Shown here piece after piece: positions 53,187-61,875 of a DNA stretch of 64,000 nt. The stretch lies in contig JANXZM010000100.1 of assembly GCA_025355505.1 (NCBI GenBank), forward strand, positions 62,001-126,000, in the 5' to 3' direction. Positions within the stretch are counted from its first letter, which is position 1; each line of letters opens with the position of its first letter. The position numbers and the translations under genes are program-made. Under the pieces are notes generated by a model. It was not told the DNA's origin. It saw only the letters and a program-made list of their open reading frames with translations, and ran no database searches. This DNA is from Acidobacteriaceae bacterium (GTDB lineage Bacteria; Acidobacteriota; Terriglobia; Terriglobales; Acidobacteriaceae).

Positions 53187-53669
53187 ATGATGAAGAAAAA
53201 ACTTTCCCATTTCGACGCGCAGGGCCAGGCCCGCATGGTGGACGTGTCGCGGAAGGCGCGAACGGCGCGGGAGGCGGAGGCGAGCGCTTTTGTGGCGATG
53301 TCGCCGGAGGTGCTGCGGGCGCTGCCGAAGAATCCGAAAGGCGATCCGCTGGAGGTGGCGCGGACGGCGGGGATCATGGCGGCGAAGCGGACGGCGGAGT
53401 TGATTCCGATGTGCCATCCGGTGACGCTGTCGCACATTGCTGTGACCCTACGCGTGTGCGAGAATGGCGTTTCTATTGCCACAAAAGTAAAGACTACGGC
53501 GGAGACGGGCGTGGAGATGGAAGCGCTGGTCGCGGCGAGCGTGGCGGCGCTGACGGTGTACGACATGTGCAAGGCTCTCGACAAGGGCATCGAAATCCGG
53601 GAAGTGGTGCTGGAGCGGAAGTCGGGGGGCAAGAGCGGAGACTATCGGAGAAGCGCGAAGCGGAAATAA
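53187..53669 (+). CDS. moaC: Cyclic pyranopterin monophosphate synthase
   Basis: ATG 53187 or 53190 start. The 160-residue protein reads KKLSHFDAQGQARMVDVSRK, then ARTAGIMAAKRTAELIPMCHPVTLSHI with the conserved Met-Cys-His-Pro, and KTTAETGVEMEALVAAS, the classical MoaC core. YDMCKALDKGIEI follows. It makes cyclic pyranopterin in molybdopterin synthesis with MoaA, which is not in the window. It starts 44 bases after moeA. Confidence 0.96.
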   Translation: MMKKKLSHFDAQGQARMVDVSRKARTAREAEASAFVAMSPEVLRALPKNPKGDPLEVARTAGIMAAKRTAELIPMCHPVTLSHIAVTLRVCENGVSIATKVKTTAETGVEMEALVAASVAALTVYDMCKALDKGIEIREVVLERKSGGKSGDYRRSAKRK

Positions 53670-53683
53670 TTTTTTATTCATTT

Positions 53684-54442
53684 ATGGCGAGCAACGTCAA
53701 AATCCTGCTGGTGGACGACAACCCGATGGTGCTGGGGATGCTCCAGCAAGCGCTCTCGGCGATGGGCGAGGTGACGGTCGCGAGCGACGCAGCCGATGCG
53801 TTGTTGAAGGCAGTCGATGACTTGCCCGACGTGATGATCTGTGACTACCGCATGCCGGGCATGGACGGGCGGCAGTTGCTGGAGAAACTGAAGAGCAGGC
53901 CGGCAACGGCGGGGATCGCGGTGATCCTCATGGCCAGCAAGGCCGATATCAGCGAACGGTTGTCGCTGCAGGACCCGATCGAAGACTATCTGGAAAAACC
54001 TTTTTTCCTCAAAGATGCGACCCACAAAATCAAGCGCGTGGTGGACCGGATCGCGCTGGAAAAACTGAGCAAGGCAGAGTCGACGGATGGCATATTGCGC
54101 GGCAGCCTGTCGCAGATGAACGTGATTGACCTGGTGCAATCGCTGGAGATGGGGCGCAAGAGCTGCCTCCTGACGATGACCAATGGCGACGACAAGTGCG
54201 AGATTTATTTCAACCAGGGGCAGGCGAAACACGCGGCGTATGGCCGGATTACGGGAGACGAAGCGGTTTTCAAAGTGCTGCGCTGGACGGAAGGAAACTT
54301 TCAGATTGATTTTAACGGCAAGTCGGCGCAGGAAACCACGACGCTGAATACGCAGGGGCTGCTGATGGAAGGATTGCGGCTGCTGGATGAGGCGCAGCGG
54401 GACGCAGCGGCTGAGGGTGAAGATGTCCTCCTCGATAGCTGA
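53684..54442 (+). CDS. Response regulator with DUF4388 (PATAN) domain
   Basis: ATG 53684 ([16 protein letters not shown]) starts 14 bases after moaC; longer frames overlap moaC. The 252-residue protein has a complete receiver domain: acidic pair in LVDDNP, phospho-acceptor Asp in MICDYRMPG near 53, a Ser/Thr-position Ser in LMASKAD and the Lys in LEKPFF. From about residue 135 a DUF4388 domain follows ([38 protein letters not shown]). There is no DNA-binding domain, so it acts by protein contact. Its end overlaps mog by 20 bases, suggesting co-expression with molybdenum cofactor genes. Confidence 0.88.
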   Translation: MASNVKILLVDDNPMVLGMLQQALSAMGEVTVASDAADALLKAVDDLPDVMICDYRMPGMDGRQLLEKLKSRPATAGIAVILMASKADISERLSLQDPIEDYLEKPFFLKDATHKIKRVVDRIALEKLSKAESTDGILRGSLSQMNVIDLVQSLEMGRKSCLLTMTNGDDKCEIYFNQGQAKHAAYGRITGDEAVFKVLRWTEGNFQIDFNGKSAQETTTLNTQGLLMEGLRLLDEAQRDAAAEGEDVLLDS

Positions 54443-54950
54443 TGCCTCGATACTTGCTGCCTCGGCGCCCGATGCCACGCGGGCGGCGGTGCTGACGGTT
54501 AGCGATTCGTGTTCGCGCGGCGAAAAGGTGGATCTCTCCGGTCCGGCGGTGGCGGAGGCGCTGGAGCGCCGCAATTTTCAAGTGGTGGTGCGCAGCGTGG
54601 TGGCCGATGAGCGCGCTGCGATTCAGGAAAAACTGATTGAGTTGTGCCGGTCGGCTCGCCTGGTGGTGACCACGGGCGGGACGGGAATCGCTCCGCGGGA
54701 CGTGACGCCGGAAGCTACGGGCGCGGTGTGCGATCGACTGGTGGAAGGGATCGCGGAGCAGATGCGATCCCAGGGAGTGTGCAAGACGCGCTTCGCGGCG
54801 CTGAGCCGCGCCGTGTGCGGGGTTCGGGGAACCAGCCTGATCGTGAATTTGCCGGGTAGTCCGGCGGGGGCGGTCGAGTCGCTGGAAGCGGTGATTGATT
54901 TGGTGCCGCATGCGCTGGAATTGATTGCGGGGCGGACGGCGCATGAGTAG
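54423..54950 (+). CDS. mog: Molybdopterin adenylyltransferase / MoaB-Mog family protein
   Basis: ATG 54423 starts inside the end of the response regulator gene. The 175-residue protein has [54 protein letters not shown] with the GGTG molybdopterin-binding loop, and [17 protein letters not shown]. It activates molybdopterin with ATP before MoeA acts. MoaB-type and Mog-type members cannot be told apart securely by eye. Confidence 0.9.
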   Translation: MSSSIADASILAASAPDATRAAVLTVSDSCSRGEKVDLSGPAVAEALERRNFQVVVRSVVADERAAIQEKLIELCRSARLVVTTGGTGIAPRDVTPEATGAVCDRLVEGIAEQMRSQGVCKTRFAALSRAVCGVRGTSLIVNLPGSPAGAVESLEAVIDLVPHALELIAGRTAHE

Positions 54951-54984
54951 CCCTGCGCTTCTCGCGTAAACTGGTTTTACTCAC

Positions 54985-55647
54985 TTGAACAAAATTCAAC
55001 ATTTTATCCACGCATACGGGGAGTGGATCAAGCACGTGCTTGCGCCGCTCGGGCCGTGGGGGATGCTGGCGTTTGCGGCAGTCGACGGCTCGTTCATGGG
55101 CATGCCGCTGGATGCGATTTTCGTGGGCTATGTTTATAACGATCGCTCGCGGTTCCTGATGTATGTGCTGCTGGCCTCGGCCGGGGGGGCGCTGGGGAGC
55201 ATTGTTCTGTACGTCATCGGGTATGCGGGTGGCGAGATGCTGTTGCGCAAGCGGCTTTCGGCGGAGCGCTTCGAGAAGATTCACGCATCTTTCGATCGAC
55301 ATGAATTTTGGGCGCTGATGTTTCCGGCGATGTTGCCGCCGCCTGCGCCGTTCAAGATTGTGGTGCTGGCAGCGGCGGCGTTTGAGATGAACTTCGCGCA
55401 TTTTCTTCTGGCGATTTTTGCGGGTCGGTTTGTGCGCTTTTTGATTGAGGCGCTGCTGACGCTCTGGTTCGGTCCGGAGCTTGTGACGCTGACGGGAAAC
55501 CTTTTCGCGCACCATTTTGTGTGGATTCTGGTGGTGGTGGCGCTGGTGGTCGGGTGGCTGATTTGGCGGCGGAAGCGGGGGAGTGCGGAAAATAAAAACG
55601 CAGCGGGAAAGGAAAATTCCGCGCTGCGTTCGAAAAAATTCGATTGA
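54985..55647 (+). CDS. VTT-domain (SNARE-associated, DedA/YqaA-like) membrane protein
   Basis: The start is TTG 54985 (MNKIQHFIHAYGEWIKHVLA); no nearby ATG precedes the first helix. The 220-residue protein has four to five membrane segments. Its GPWGMLAFAAVDGSFMGMPLDAI is in the place of the DedA re-entrant loop, and FPAMLPPPAPFKIVVLAAAAF is the second loop with the conserved Pro. Family members move lipids or support membrane homeostasis. The last 15 codons overlap a terminator hairpin. Confidence 0.8.
   Translation: MNKIQHFIHAYGEWIKHVLAPLGPWGMLAFAAVDGSFMGMPLDAIFVGYVYNDRSRFLMYVLLASAGGALGSIVLYVIGYAGGEMLLRKRLSAERFEKIHASFDRHEFWALMFPAMLPPPAPFKIVVLAAAAFEMNFAHFLLAIFAGRFVRFLIEALLTLWFGPELVTLTGNLFAHHFVWILVVVALVVGWLIWRRKRGSAENKNAAGKENSALRSKKFD
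55597..55641. terminator. Hairpin overlapping the 3' end of the VTT gene
   Basis: AACGCAGCG and CGCTGCGTT pair, with inner GGAAA/TTCC, followed on the plus strand by CGAAAAAATT. The facing gene ends at 55652, so it may serve both strands. Confidence 0.55.
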
Positions 55648-55651
55648 CCGG

Positions 55652-56185
55652 CTAAGCGGCTGCGGCTCCGTGCGGCTTGTGGATGGAGCGGGCGATCACG
55701 GCCGCGACCGCGGGCAATCCGAACATGGCTGCGGTGAAGAGCATGTCACCGGCAACTCCGCGGCGGAAGAACGGCAGGCCGGCGGCGTAGCAGGTCATCA
55801 GGCCGGACAGCGTTTTGGGATACATGTTCCAGCAGGCCCAGACGGCGAAATTGCTGAGCACAAAGAAAGAGACGGAACTGGCCAGCGCGGCCCCAGCGAC
55901 TCTAAGCCAGCCGGAGTGTTCGCGCAGTTGGCTGCCGAGGAACAGAATCGCCGCGTACCACGCCCAGGTTACGAAATGGTCCCAGGAGAATTGATAGGAA
56001 TAGACGAATTTGGTGAGAATGACGTCCGAGGCGGCCAGCAGGGCAAAGGGCACCCACAACTGACGGCGCGACCCGCGCGCTCCAAAGTAAAGCAGCGCCG
56101 CTGCTACGGGAGTGAATCCCCAGGGATGAGGCATGAACGGCATCCGCATCAGGATCGCAAAAATGACAAATAGATAAGCCAGCAT
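55652..56185 (-). CDS. DUF6580-like integral membrane protein
   Basis: ATG 56185, with GAGGTGAT just upstream on the minus strand, is preferred to TTG 56206. The 177-residue protein has five hydrophobic segments (MLAYLFVIFAILMRMPFMPH, then WGFTPVAAALLYFGARGS, YAAILFLGSQL, SFFVLSNFAVWACWNMYP, FTAAMFGLPAVAAVIA). The early HPWGFTPVAAALLYFGA is the recognisable signature of the DUF6580 family, related in layout to ECF-transporter substrate subunits. The substrate is unknown. Confidence 0.7.
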   Translation of the reverse strand: MLAYLFVIFAILMRMPFMPHPWGFTPVAAALLYFGARGSRRQLWVPFALLAASDVILTKFVYSYQFSWDHFVTWAWYAAILFLGSQLREHSGWLRVAGAALASSVSFFVLSNFAVWACWNMYPKTLSGLMTCYAAGLPFFRRGVAGDMLFTAAMFGLPAVAAVIARSIHKPHGAAAA

Positions 56186-56343
56186 GATCACCTCGTAAAG
56201 TGTCAATTAGGATTGTTGCGCGAGCGGATGCTGGCGGTCAAGGCGAAGATGCGAAGTTTAGGCGGTGGGTTAGAGAGCTGGGCTACAAACTTCGGGCAAT
56301 CGGTTCGCTCGTGGCTCGCGGCTCGACGCTCGCAGCGGTCAAA

Positions 56344-59091
56344 CTATTTCTTGAGGTCGGCCGTCCAGTTCGTGACCAGGACCAGCGGCGTCGAGACGCC
56401 TTCTGGATAGGTAGCGATGACAAAGCGCTGGCCGTCCGGGGACGGATCGTAAGGAATTCCAACCGGGGCAGCATAGGAAAACTGAAATAGCGGGTGCACC
56501 GGGTCCAATGCAAACTCTTCGCTCTTTGTGTTCACGCTCGCCGCGTCGAGAGCTCCATCCAGTCCAAAAAAGTAGATCTCCTTGGTGTCGCCCCGCCAGG
56601 TTGGGTAAGTGCCCCCATTCTGCGAAACCTGCCACCTGCCACCGGCGCTGGGGAAGTGAGTGACGTATATCTGTTCCCGCCCCGATTCGGTGGAACTGTA
56701 AGCGAGCCAGCGGCCGTCGGGTGAGAGGCGGTACTCAATAATTCTCGATTGGGCAGACTGCGGCAGCAGTATAGGAATCGGCTTCTTGTCGCCGGTTGTG
56801 GGCATTGCCCACACTCCAGCTCCAGTTGGACCAATCTGCTCCATGTGAAGAAGGTAACCGCCGTCCGCTGACCACTGTGGTTTTATCAGGCTGCGAAATT
56901 GCCCGGAAGGAGAGCTCGCCATCAGGACTTCTTCTTGCCCGACGCCGTTGGCGAGCCGGGAGCAGAGCGAGGTTCCCATTGCCAGCGTCGTCCCGCTCAT
57001 TTTCGTATAAACAACCCGCAGGCCGTCCGCCGACCAGGAGGGCTCCAAGTGCGTACCGTCGCCGAAGGTGAGGCGGGTTCGCGATCCGCGCGCGAAGTCG
57101 AGTACCCAGATGTCGGCCTGAGGATCGCCCATCGATACGGCCAGCCGCTTGCCATCTGGAGAGAGTCGGCCGCTGCCCTTGTAGAACGCGCGCTCCGCCA
57201 CCTTGTCCAGATTCTTTCCGCTGCGGTCCATCCAGAAAAGATCGGTTCCCGGCGCTTTCAATCCGGGTTCGTAGATGAGCAGGCCGTTCTGGCTTACGGT
57301 GAATGTGGTGTGCCAGGTTCCCGCGTCATATTCGACTAGGTTCGCCACCGGGACCGGATCGCCGGAGACCGCACCGCTGGCAGGATCGAACTTCTGCGCC
57401 AGCAAAGCCGACTGGAGATGGTAGAGCAGATAGCCGGAGGCATACTGAGCGTCCGAGTCCGCGTCGAGCACGCGCTTGTAGGAACCATCATCCAGAGATC
57501 CGATATAGATGCCCTGCTCGGATCCACCCGAGTGATTGGTTGCGAAGAAGAGAAAATGCTTGCCATCGGGCAGGAACCTGGGCCAGCGATGCGTCGTGTG
57601 CTTGCCGCCTTCGAACCTGGTGAGGCGCGCCGGGGTTCCACCCGCGGCGCTGATTCGCCACAACGAATCGCGGTAATCAGGCTCGTAAATGATGACGTTG
57701 TCCTGATTCCACGCCCCGCCTCTGGCGTTGGGCGCGTCGGCGAGAATGGTGACGGGGCCGCCCGCAGCCGGCACTTTCTTCAAATTGCCGTCGGCAAAGA
57801 AGCCCACGAATTTGCCGTCGGGGGACCAAAAAGGAAAGCTAGCACCGTCGGTGCCATCGAGTTTCCTCGCCGTCAGGTCGCTGAGGGACTGCACCCAGAT
57901 CGAGTCCTTTTCCTTCTGGTTGCGGGCGCTGAACGCGACTGCCATTCCGTCGGGCGTGATTACCGGGGGGCCGGAAAAATCGCCGGTGAAGTCGAAGCCT
58001 ACCTCCGCGGGCGGGGGCAAATACGATCGCAATGCCCGCTCTGGCTCCCGCCCACGCAAGTTCAACCAGGCGAACGACGCCAGCAATACCCCGAGCACTG
58101 CAACTGCCGCCCACAGCAGACGTTCGCGCAATGGGTTGCGGGGTTGCTCGGGAGCGGCGGCGATGGCGATTGAACTCCCGCTCGCAATCCAGCGCAACTC
58201 CCGGGCCACGTCGGCGGCATTCTGCCAGCGGGCTTCCGGATCTTTCGCCAGACAATCGTGAACCACATGATCGAGCGCGGGCGGGGTCAGCGGCTGAATT
58301 TTCGAGATGGGCTCCGGCTCTTTTTCCAGAATCGCGCTCAGCACGCTCAGTTGCGATTTGCCTTCGAACGCCCGCCTCCCAGTGATCATTTCGTACAGCA
58401 CGCAGCCCAGGCTGAAAATGTCGCTACGCGCGTCCGCTTCCCGCCCTTGCACCACCTCGGGCGCCATGTACTGAAATGTCCCAACGATTGTCCCCTGCTG
58501 CGTTAGCGGCGCCGGGGTTGCGCTCAGCATCGACAAGTTCATCGTCGGCGTCGACGGTGTCAGGTTGCCTCTGTCGCTTCCTTTGTCGGGGAAGGACTGA
58601 GACCCCAGCATGGCCACTGCCGGTTTCGCTAATCCAAAGTCGAGCAACTTTGCGCCCGATGCGGTGAGCATGATGTTACCGGGCTTGAGATCGCGGTGTA
58701 CGATGCCCGCGCGGTGGGCTTTCTCCAGCGCTTCGCAAACCTGCACTCCACAATCCAGCGCCTGCTTCAGCGGCAGCGGCCCTTTCTGCAGGCGGGAATC
58801 CAGAGTCTCGCCCTGCACATACTCCATGACCAAATAGGAAGTTCCGTCCTGACTGCCCACGTCATGCAGGGTACAAATGTTCGGATGATTCAAAGAAGAA
58901 ATGGCGCGGGCTTCGCGCTCGAAGCGCTGCTTGGCCTCGGGATTGTCAGAAAGGTGAGCGGGCAGAATTTTGATCGCAACCGTGCGGTCCAGACGCGTGT
59001 CCTTGGCGCGATAAACCTCTCCCATTCCTCCAGCACCAAGCGGGGCGAGGATTTCGTAGGGGCCAAGTTTTGTGCCGCAGGTCAGAGCCAT
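56344..59091 (-). CDS. Ser/Thr protein kinase with C-terminal TolB-like propeller
   Basis: The 915-residue protein starts MALTCGTKLGPYEILAPLGAGGMGEVYRAK. The glycine loop is at 18-25, AIKIL supplies the ATP lysine, HRDLKPGNIM near 134 is the catalytic loop, and DFGLAKP near 152 binds magnesium. The activation loop is long (residues 153-215). A membrane segment (LLWAAVAVLGVLLASFAWLNL, about 330-350) separates it from an extracytoplasmic propeller made of repeats such as FPFWSPDGKFVGFFADG and RRWPRFLPDGKHFLFFA-like units. This kinase-propeller layout is abundant in acidobacteria. The propeller is presumed to sense a ligand. Confidence 0.94.
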   Translation of the reverse strand: MALTCGTKLGPYEILAPLGAGGMGEVYRAKDTRLDRTVAIKILPAHLSDNPEAKQRFEREARAISSLNHPNICTLHDVGSQDGTSYLVMEYVQGETLDSRLQKGPLPLKQALDCGVQVCEALEKAHRAGIVHRDLKPGNIMLTASGAKLLDFGLAKPAVAMLGSQSFPDKGSDRGNLTPSTPTMNLSMLSATPAPLTQQGTIVGTFQYMAPEVVQGREADARSDIFSLGCVLYEMITGRRAFEGKSQLSVLSAILEKEPEPISKIQPLTPPALDHVVHDCLAKDPEARWQNAADVARELRWIASGSSIAIAAAPEQPRNPLRERLLWAAVAVLGVLLASFAWLNLRGREPERALRSYLPPPAEVGFDFTGDFSGPPVITPDGMAVAFSARNQKEKDSIWVQSLSDLTARKLDGTDGASFPFWSPDGKFVGFFADGNLKKVPAAGGPVTILADAPNARGGAWNQDNVIIYEPDYRDSLWRISAAGGTPARLTRFEGGKHTTHRWPRFLPDGKHFLFFATNHSGGSEQGIYIGSLDDGSYKRVLDADSDAQYASGYLLYHLQSALLAQKFDPASGAVSGDPVPVANLVEYDAGTWHTTFTVSQNGLLIYEPGLKAPGTDLFWMDRSGKNLDKVAERAFYKGSGRLSPDGKRLAVSMGDPQADIWVLDFARGSRTRLTFGDGTHLEPSWSADGLRVVYTKMSGTTLAMGTSLCSRLANGVGQEEVLMASSPSGQFRSLIKPQWSADGGYLLHMEQIGPTGAGVWAMPTTGDKKPIPILLPQSAQSRIIEYRLSPDGRWLAYSSTESGREQIYVTHFPSAGGRWQVSQNGGTYPTWRGDTKEIYFFGLDGALDAASVNTKSEEFALDPVHPLFQFSYAAPVGIPYDPSPDGQRFVIATYPEGVSTPLVLVTNWTADLKK

Positions 59092-59158
59092 GGGTTCGCG
59101 TCATTATATGCCTTGGCAATACTTTTAAAAACGGCCCTGGTTGTAGCGTCGATTGCGG

Positions 59159-60238
59159 CTATCGAGTTTTCGTGCTCGCCATTTCGAACCGCTCCTCCAC
59201 TACTTTCAGATCGCGAGTCAGGAACACAACAGCGCCGAGAATGGTGTGTGCGCTGCGCCCGGGATAGTCGTAGCGGAGATCGCGGAAGCGGACTACGAAG
59301 GCGGCGCGGGCGTTATTTACCGGATCATTGCCTGCCAGATCAATCTCTAGCTGTTCGGTTTCGGTTACGGGATACTGGGCCCAACTGAGGTACACGCGTC
59401 CGAGGTAGGTTTTCTTGGCGGCTAGAGTGACGGGGGTTTCTTCGGGCTTGTAGCGAATCTGCATTTGGGCTTCGAGATCTACTTCGGGCGCGAGCGAATC
59501 GACGTCCATGGTGGCGAAGAAGGCGGGCGTTTCCACTACTCCGTACCAGCGGAACGGATTGACCCAGTATGGGTACGCGGAAGCGCGGATCGCGTCGGCT
59601 CCCCGATAATTGCGGGACTGAAGCGTGGCAACGGCGCGGCGATGTTCGTAGTCGCGAAGTCCCCAGTAGGCAAAGATGGCTAGCAGCGCGAGACTCGCAG
59701 CCAGTCTTCCCTTTGGGGTGGCTCGCGGGCCTTGGTCACCGGCGCCGATCTCCTCCTGGATGAGCGAAAACAAACTGGGGAGAATCAGGCCCAGCGTGAG
59801 AACGACCAGCATGACGGGCTCGACGATGAAGTCGATGTCCCAGGAAATCCAACGCTCGGAGAACGGCCAGAACGGGCGCACGCCGTAGTTGTTGGTGAAG
59901 TCGAGAAGGATGTGGCTGAGGCCGGCGAGACAGGCGTAGGCGAACAGCAATCGCCAGCGCGGGGGAAGGTTGGGATTGCGGGTTTTGCGGCCGCGCAGCC
60001 GCCAGATGAGATAGATAAATCCAACGACCACGGCGGCTACCAACGGCACGCCCAGGAAAGAATGAGTGAAGCCGCGGTGATGGTTTAAGCCGAACGCGGA
60101 GCCGCCGAATCGGCTGAGGACGTCGAGGTCGGCAGCTTCGGCGGCCAGCGTTAACGTGGCGGTGGCCAGAGCGGTTTTACGGTTGAGTCCGGCACGGCCC
60201 ATGGCGGCGCCGAATAGAAAGTGAGTGACGGGTTCCAA
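59159..60238 (-). CDS. YdjM-like membrane-bound metal-dependent hydrolase
   Basis: ATG 60238 follows AGGAGAAAATTT. The 359-residue protein starts MEPVTHFLFGAAMGRAGL and has DLDVLSRFGG, HHRGFTHSFLG and LSHILLDFTNNYGVRPFWPF. This spacing of His and Asp residues within membrane helices is that of the YdjM/DUF457 family. The last 150 residues form a soluble extension with beta character (VDLEAQMQIRYKPEETPVTL). The substrate is unknown; phospholipid hydrolysis has been proposed for relatives. Confidence 0.82.
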   Translation of the reverse strand: MEPVTHFLFGAAMGRAGLNRKTALATATLTLAAEAADLDVLSRFGGSAFGLNHHRGFTHSFLGVPLVAAVVVGFIYLIWRLRGRKTRNPNLPPRWRLLFAYACLAGLSHILLDFTNNYGVRPFWPFSERWISWDIDFIVEPVMLVVLTLGLILPSLFSLIQEEIGAGDQGPRATPKGRLAASLALLAIFAYWGLRDYEHRRAVATLQSRNYRGADAIRASAYPYWVNPFRWYGVVETPAFFATMDVDSLAPEVDLEAQMQIRYKPEETPVTLAAKKTYLGRVYLSWAQYPVTETEQLEIDLAGNDPVNNARAAFVVRFRDLRYDYPGRSAHTILGAVVFLTRDLKVVEERFEMASTKTR

Positions 60239-60367
60239 ATTTTCTCCTGCGTATGAAGTTTAGTTGGATGCCGGCGGTTTGCGCTCCGCCGCGGTGTTGG
60301 CGGCGAGCAAAGGCTATCACCACCAATGGCACTCAGTATCACCAGGGAGAATCAAGATCACACGTCG

Positions 60368-60395
60368 GAGACGGGGCAAGCCCCGTCTCTACCAC
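60368..60395. repeat. Palindromic repeat 'gagacggggcaagccccgt'
   Basis: GAGACGGGGC, aa, GCCCCGTCTC is a perfect 10-bp stem followed by TACCAC. It resembles the element at 32405. It lies between the lipid kinase stop and the hydrolase start, both on the minus strand, and may also end transcription. Confidence 0.75.
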
Positions 60396-60399
60396 ACGA

Positions 60400-61359
60400 T
60401 CATGCGGGGGCCACCAGGGACAGCGCATCGGGAACCATCGTCATGCGGGCGGGCAGCCGGCCTAGCAGTTCTCCGTCAGCCTCGACATAGACGCGGTCTT
60501 CGTTGCGAAAATCGCTATGATCGTCGTCGGCGCTTTTTTCCGGCAACCGGCAGACGACCTCCGAGCAGCTGACCAGATCGATGCCGTCGATATTCCATTG
60601 GCGACCGAGCAGTCTTCCCGCCACATATTGCAGGTACGCATTGCGGCTGGCGGTGCGGCACATTACAGCGCGCAGGTGGCCGCAGTCTAGCGACGCTCCG
60701 GGAACCAGTTCGCGCAGGATGTTCCCGAAAAAGCGGATTCTTACGGCGAGGAGTTCCGTTAGCGAGGCCCGCTGGCGGTGGCCGCTTCCGTTGGCATACT
60801 CGACTTCAAAGCGGCGCATGTTGTAAGTCGCCCATAACTGCCAGGCTTTGATGTAATAAGCCGTCATGCCCGAGTTACTCTTGAGTTGGGAGCTCAGTTT
60901 GTAGAAGAGGTGGGCGTCGACGCCGATTCCGGCCGCGACGGTGAAGTAGCGGGCGGAAGGTTTGCCGGTGAAATCCTCATACTCAACGTGGCCGAGAGGA
61001 ATGCGGCGGACTCTGCCTGCGACGGCAACTTGAGCGGCGGCGCCGGGGCGGAGCGGGATTCCGAGGTCGTGGGCGAGAGCATTGGCGGTGCCGAACGGGA
61101 GAATGGCGAGCGCGACCGGCGTGCCGGCTAATCCCTGGATCACATCGTGGATCGTGCCATCGCCGCCGCAGGCAAAGACGGTGTCGCTGCCGGCCGCCGC
61201 CGCGCAGCGGGCGTTGTTGGTCGCTTCCTGGCTGGAGCGGCAAACCGTAAGTTCGGTGCGGACGCCGGCCGACTGGATGATGCCGATGGCATGGTTCAGT
61301 TCCGCGTCGCGTCCTCGGCGGCCAGAGTTGGGATTGAACAGAATGGTGGCTTTGCGCAT
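60400..61359 (-). CDS. Diacylglycerol kinase-like lipid kinase
   Basis: The 319-residue protein begins MRKATILFNPNSGRRGRD and has FACGGDGTIHDVIQGL (nucleotide-binding GGDGT near 84), LAILPFGTANALAHDLGIP and FTVAAGIGVDAHLF. The C-terminal beta-sandwich ends VYVEADGELLGRLPARM, as in the DgkB/YegS family. It phosphorylates diacylglycerol or a related lipid. It lies on the same strand as, and 161 bases upstream of, the hydrolase gene. Confidence 0.92.
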   Translation of the reverse strand: MRKATILFNPNSGRRGRDAELNHAIGIIQSAGVRTELTVCRSSQEATNNARCAAAAGSDTVFACGGDGTIHDVIQGLAGTPVALAILPFGTANALAHDLGIPLRPGAAAQVAVAGRVRRIPLGHVEYEDFTGKPSARYFTVAAGIGVDAHLFYKLSSQLKSNSGMTAYYIKAWQLWATYNMRRFEVEYANGSGHRQRASLTELLAVRIRFFGNILRELVPGASLDCGHLRAVMCRTASRNAYLQYVAGRLLGRQWNIDGIDLVSCSEVVCRLPEKSADDDHSDFRNEDRVYVEADGELLGRLPARMTMVPDALSLVAPA

Positions 61360-61450
61360 GCGTTGGCTGGCTCTGTTTTGAGTGTAGAGCGTTTTTACGG
61401 AAAGTGTAGTCCGGTTTACACGGAGAGGGTTGCGGTCAATGAGTAAAGGC

Positions 61451-61500
61451 GAAACCAGAGAAGGGCACAGAGGAACACGGGGGAAAGAACACAGGGGAAA
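61451..61500 (+). repeat. Two fused copies of the dispersed 'cacagaggaacac' repeat
   Basis: The segment agaagggcacagaggaacac, then gggggaaagaacacagggg, is a tandem of two degenerate units of the family seen at 9266 and 15755. Confidence 0.6.
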
Positions 61501-61650
61501 CCGTGGATGCCAAGTGCAGGGTAATCGCCGCCGGCAAAGTCAGTCTACGCTATCTGTGAAACTGGCATAGCGCACGGCTGGGTGCGAGGTTGCGGTAGTG
61601 CCCTAAATTCAACTTCAAGCTGCGATTTCCGGGCCGTTCACAACCAGAAC

Positions 61651-61746
61651 CTCACCACGGAGACCCAGAGAAAACCTTCAAATCTGTAAGAACCAAGGTT
61701 TTTCTCATCCTTTGAATTCCTCTGTGACTCCGTGTCTCCGTGGGGG
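61651..61746. repeat. Long inverted repeat
   Basis: CTCACCACGGAGACCCAGAG on the left pairs imperfectly with CTCTGTGACTCCGTGTCTCC on the right, and inner AAAACCTT/AAGGTTTTT also pair. It is built from two oppositely oriented members of the 'accacagag' family. Confidence 0.65.
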
Positions 61747-61805
61747 GTGGTGCTCGGGATGGGGGATCGCAGCCGATTTAGGACACTCCCGAGGTGGGCA
61801 GGCCA

Positions 61806-61834
61806 TTGCTTATGCGGTAAGTCTGCACTATACT
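61806..61834 (+). promoter_or_regulatory. Sigma-70-like promoter for the secreted TPR gene
   Basis: TTGCTT (61806-61811) and TATACT (61829-61834) are separated by 17 bp. The start would fall near 61841, about 35 bases before the ATG, and the leader contains GGAGG. Confidence 0.6.
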
Positions 61835-61837
61835 TTC

Positions 61838-61851
61838 CCCAAAATTTTGGG
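61838..61851. promoter_or_regulatory. Perfect palindrome CCCAAAATTTTGGG at the predicted transcription start
   Basis: The 14-bp perfect palindrome lies three bases after the -10 box, a typical repressor-operator position. The regulator is unknown. Confidence 0.45.
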
Positions 61852-61875
61852 TGTTCATTTCAGGAGGAACTCTGC

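Larger units (their letters stand above)
61360..61875. other. 516-bp intergenic region rich in repeats
   Basis: No gene was recognised. It contains a double copy of the dispersed element (61451-61500), a long inverted repeat (61651-61746), a good promoter (61806-61834) and a palindrome just after it. Confidence 0.7.
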
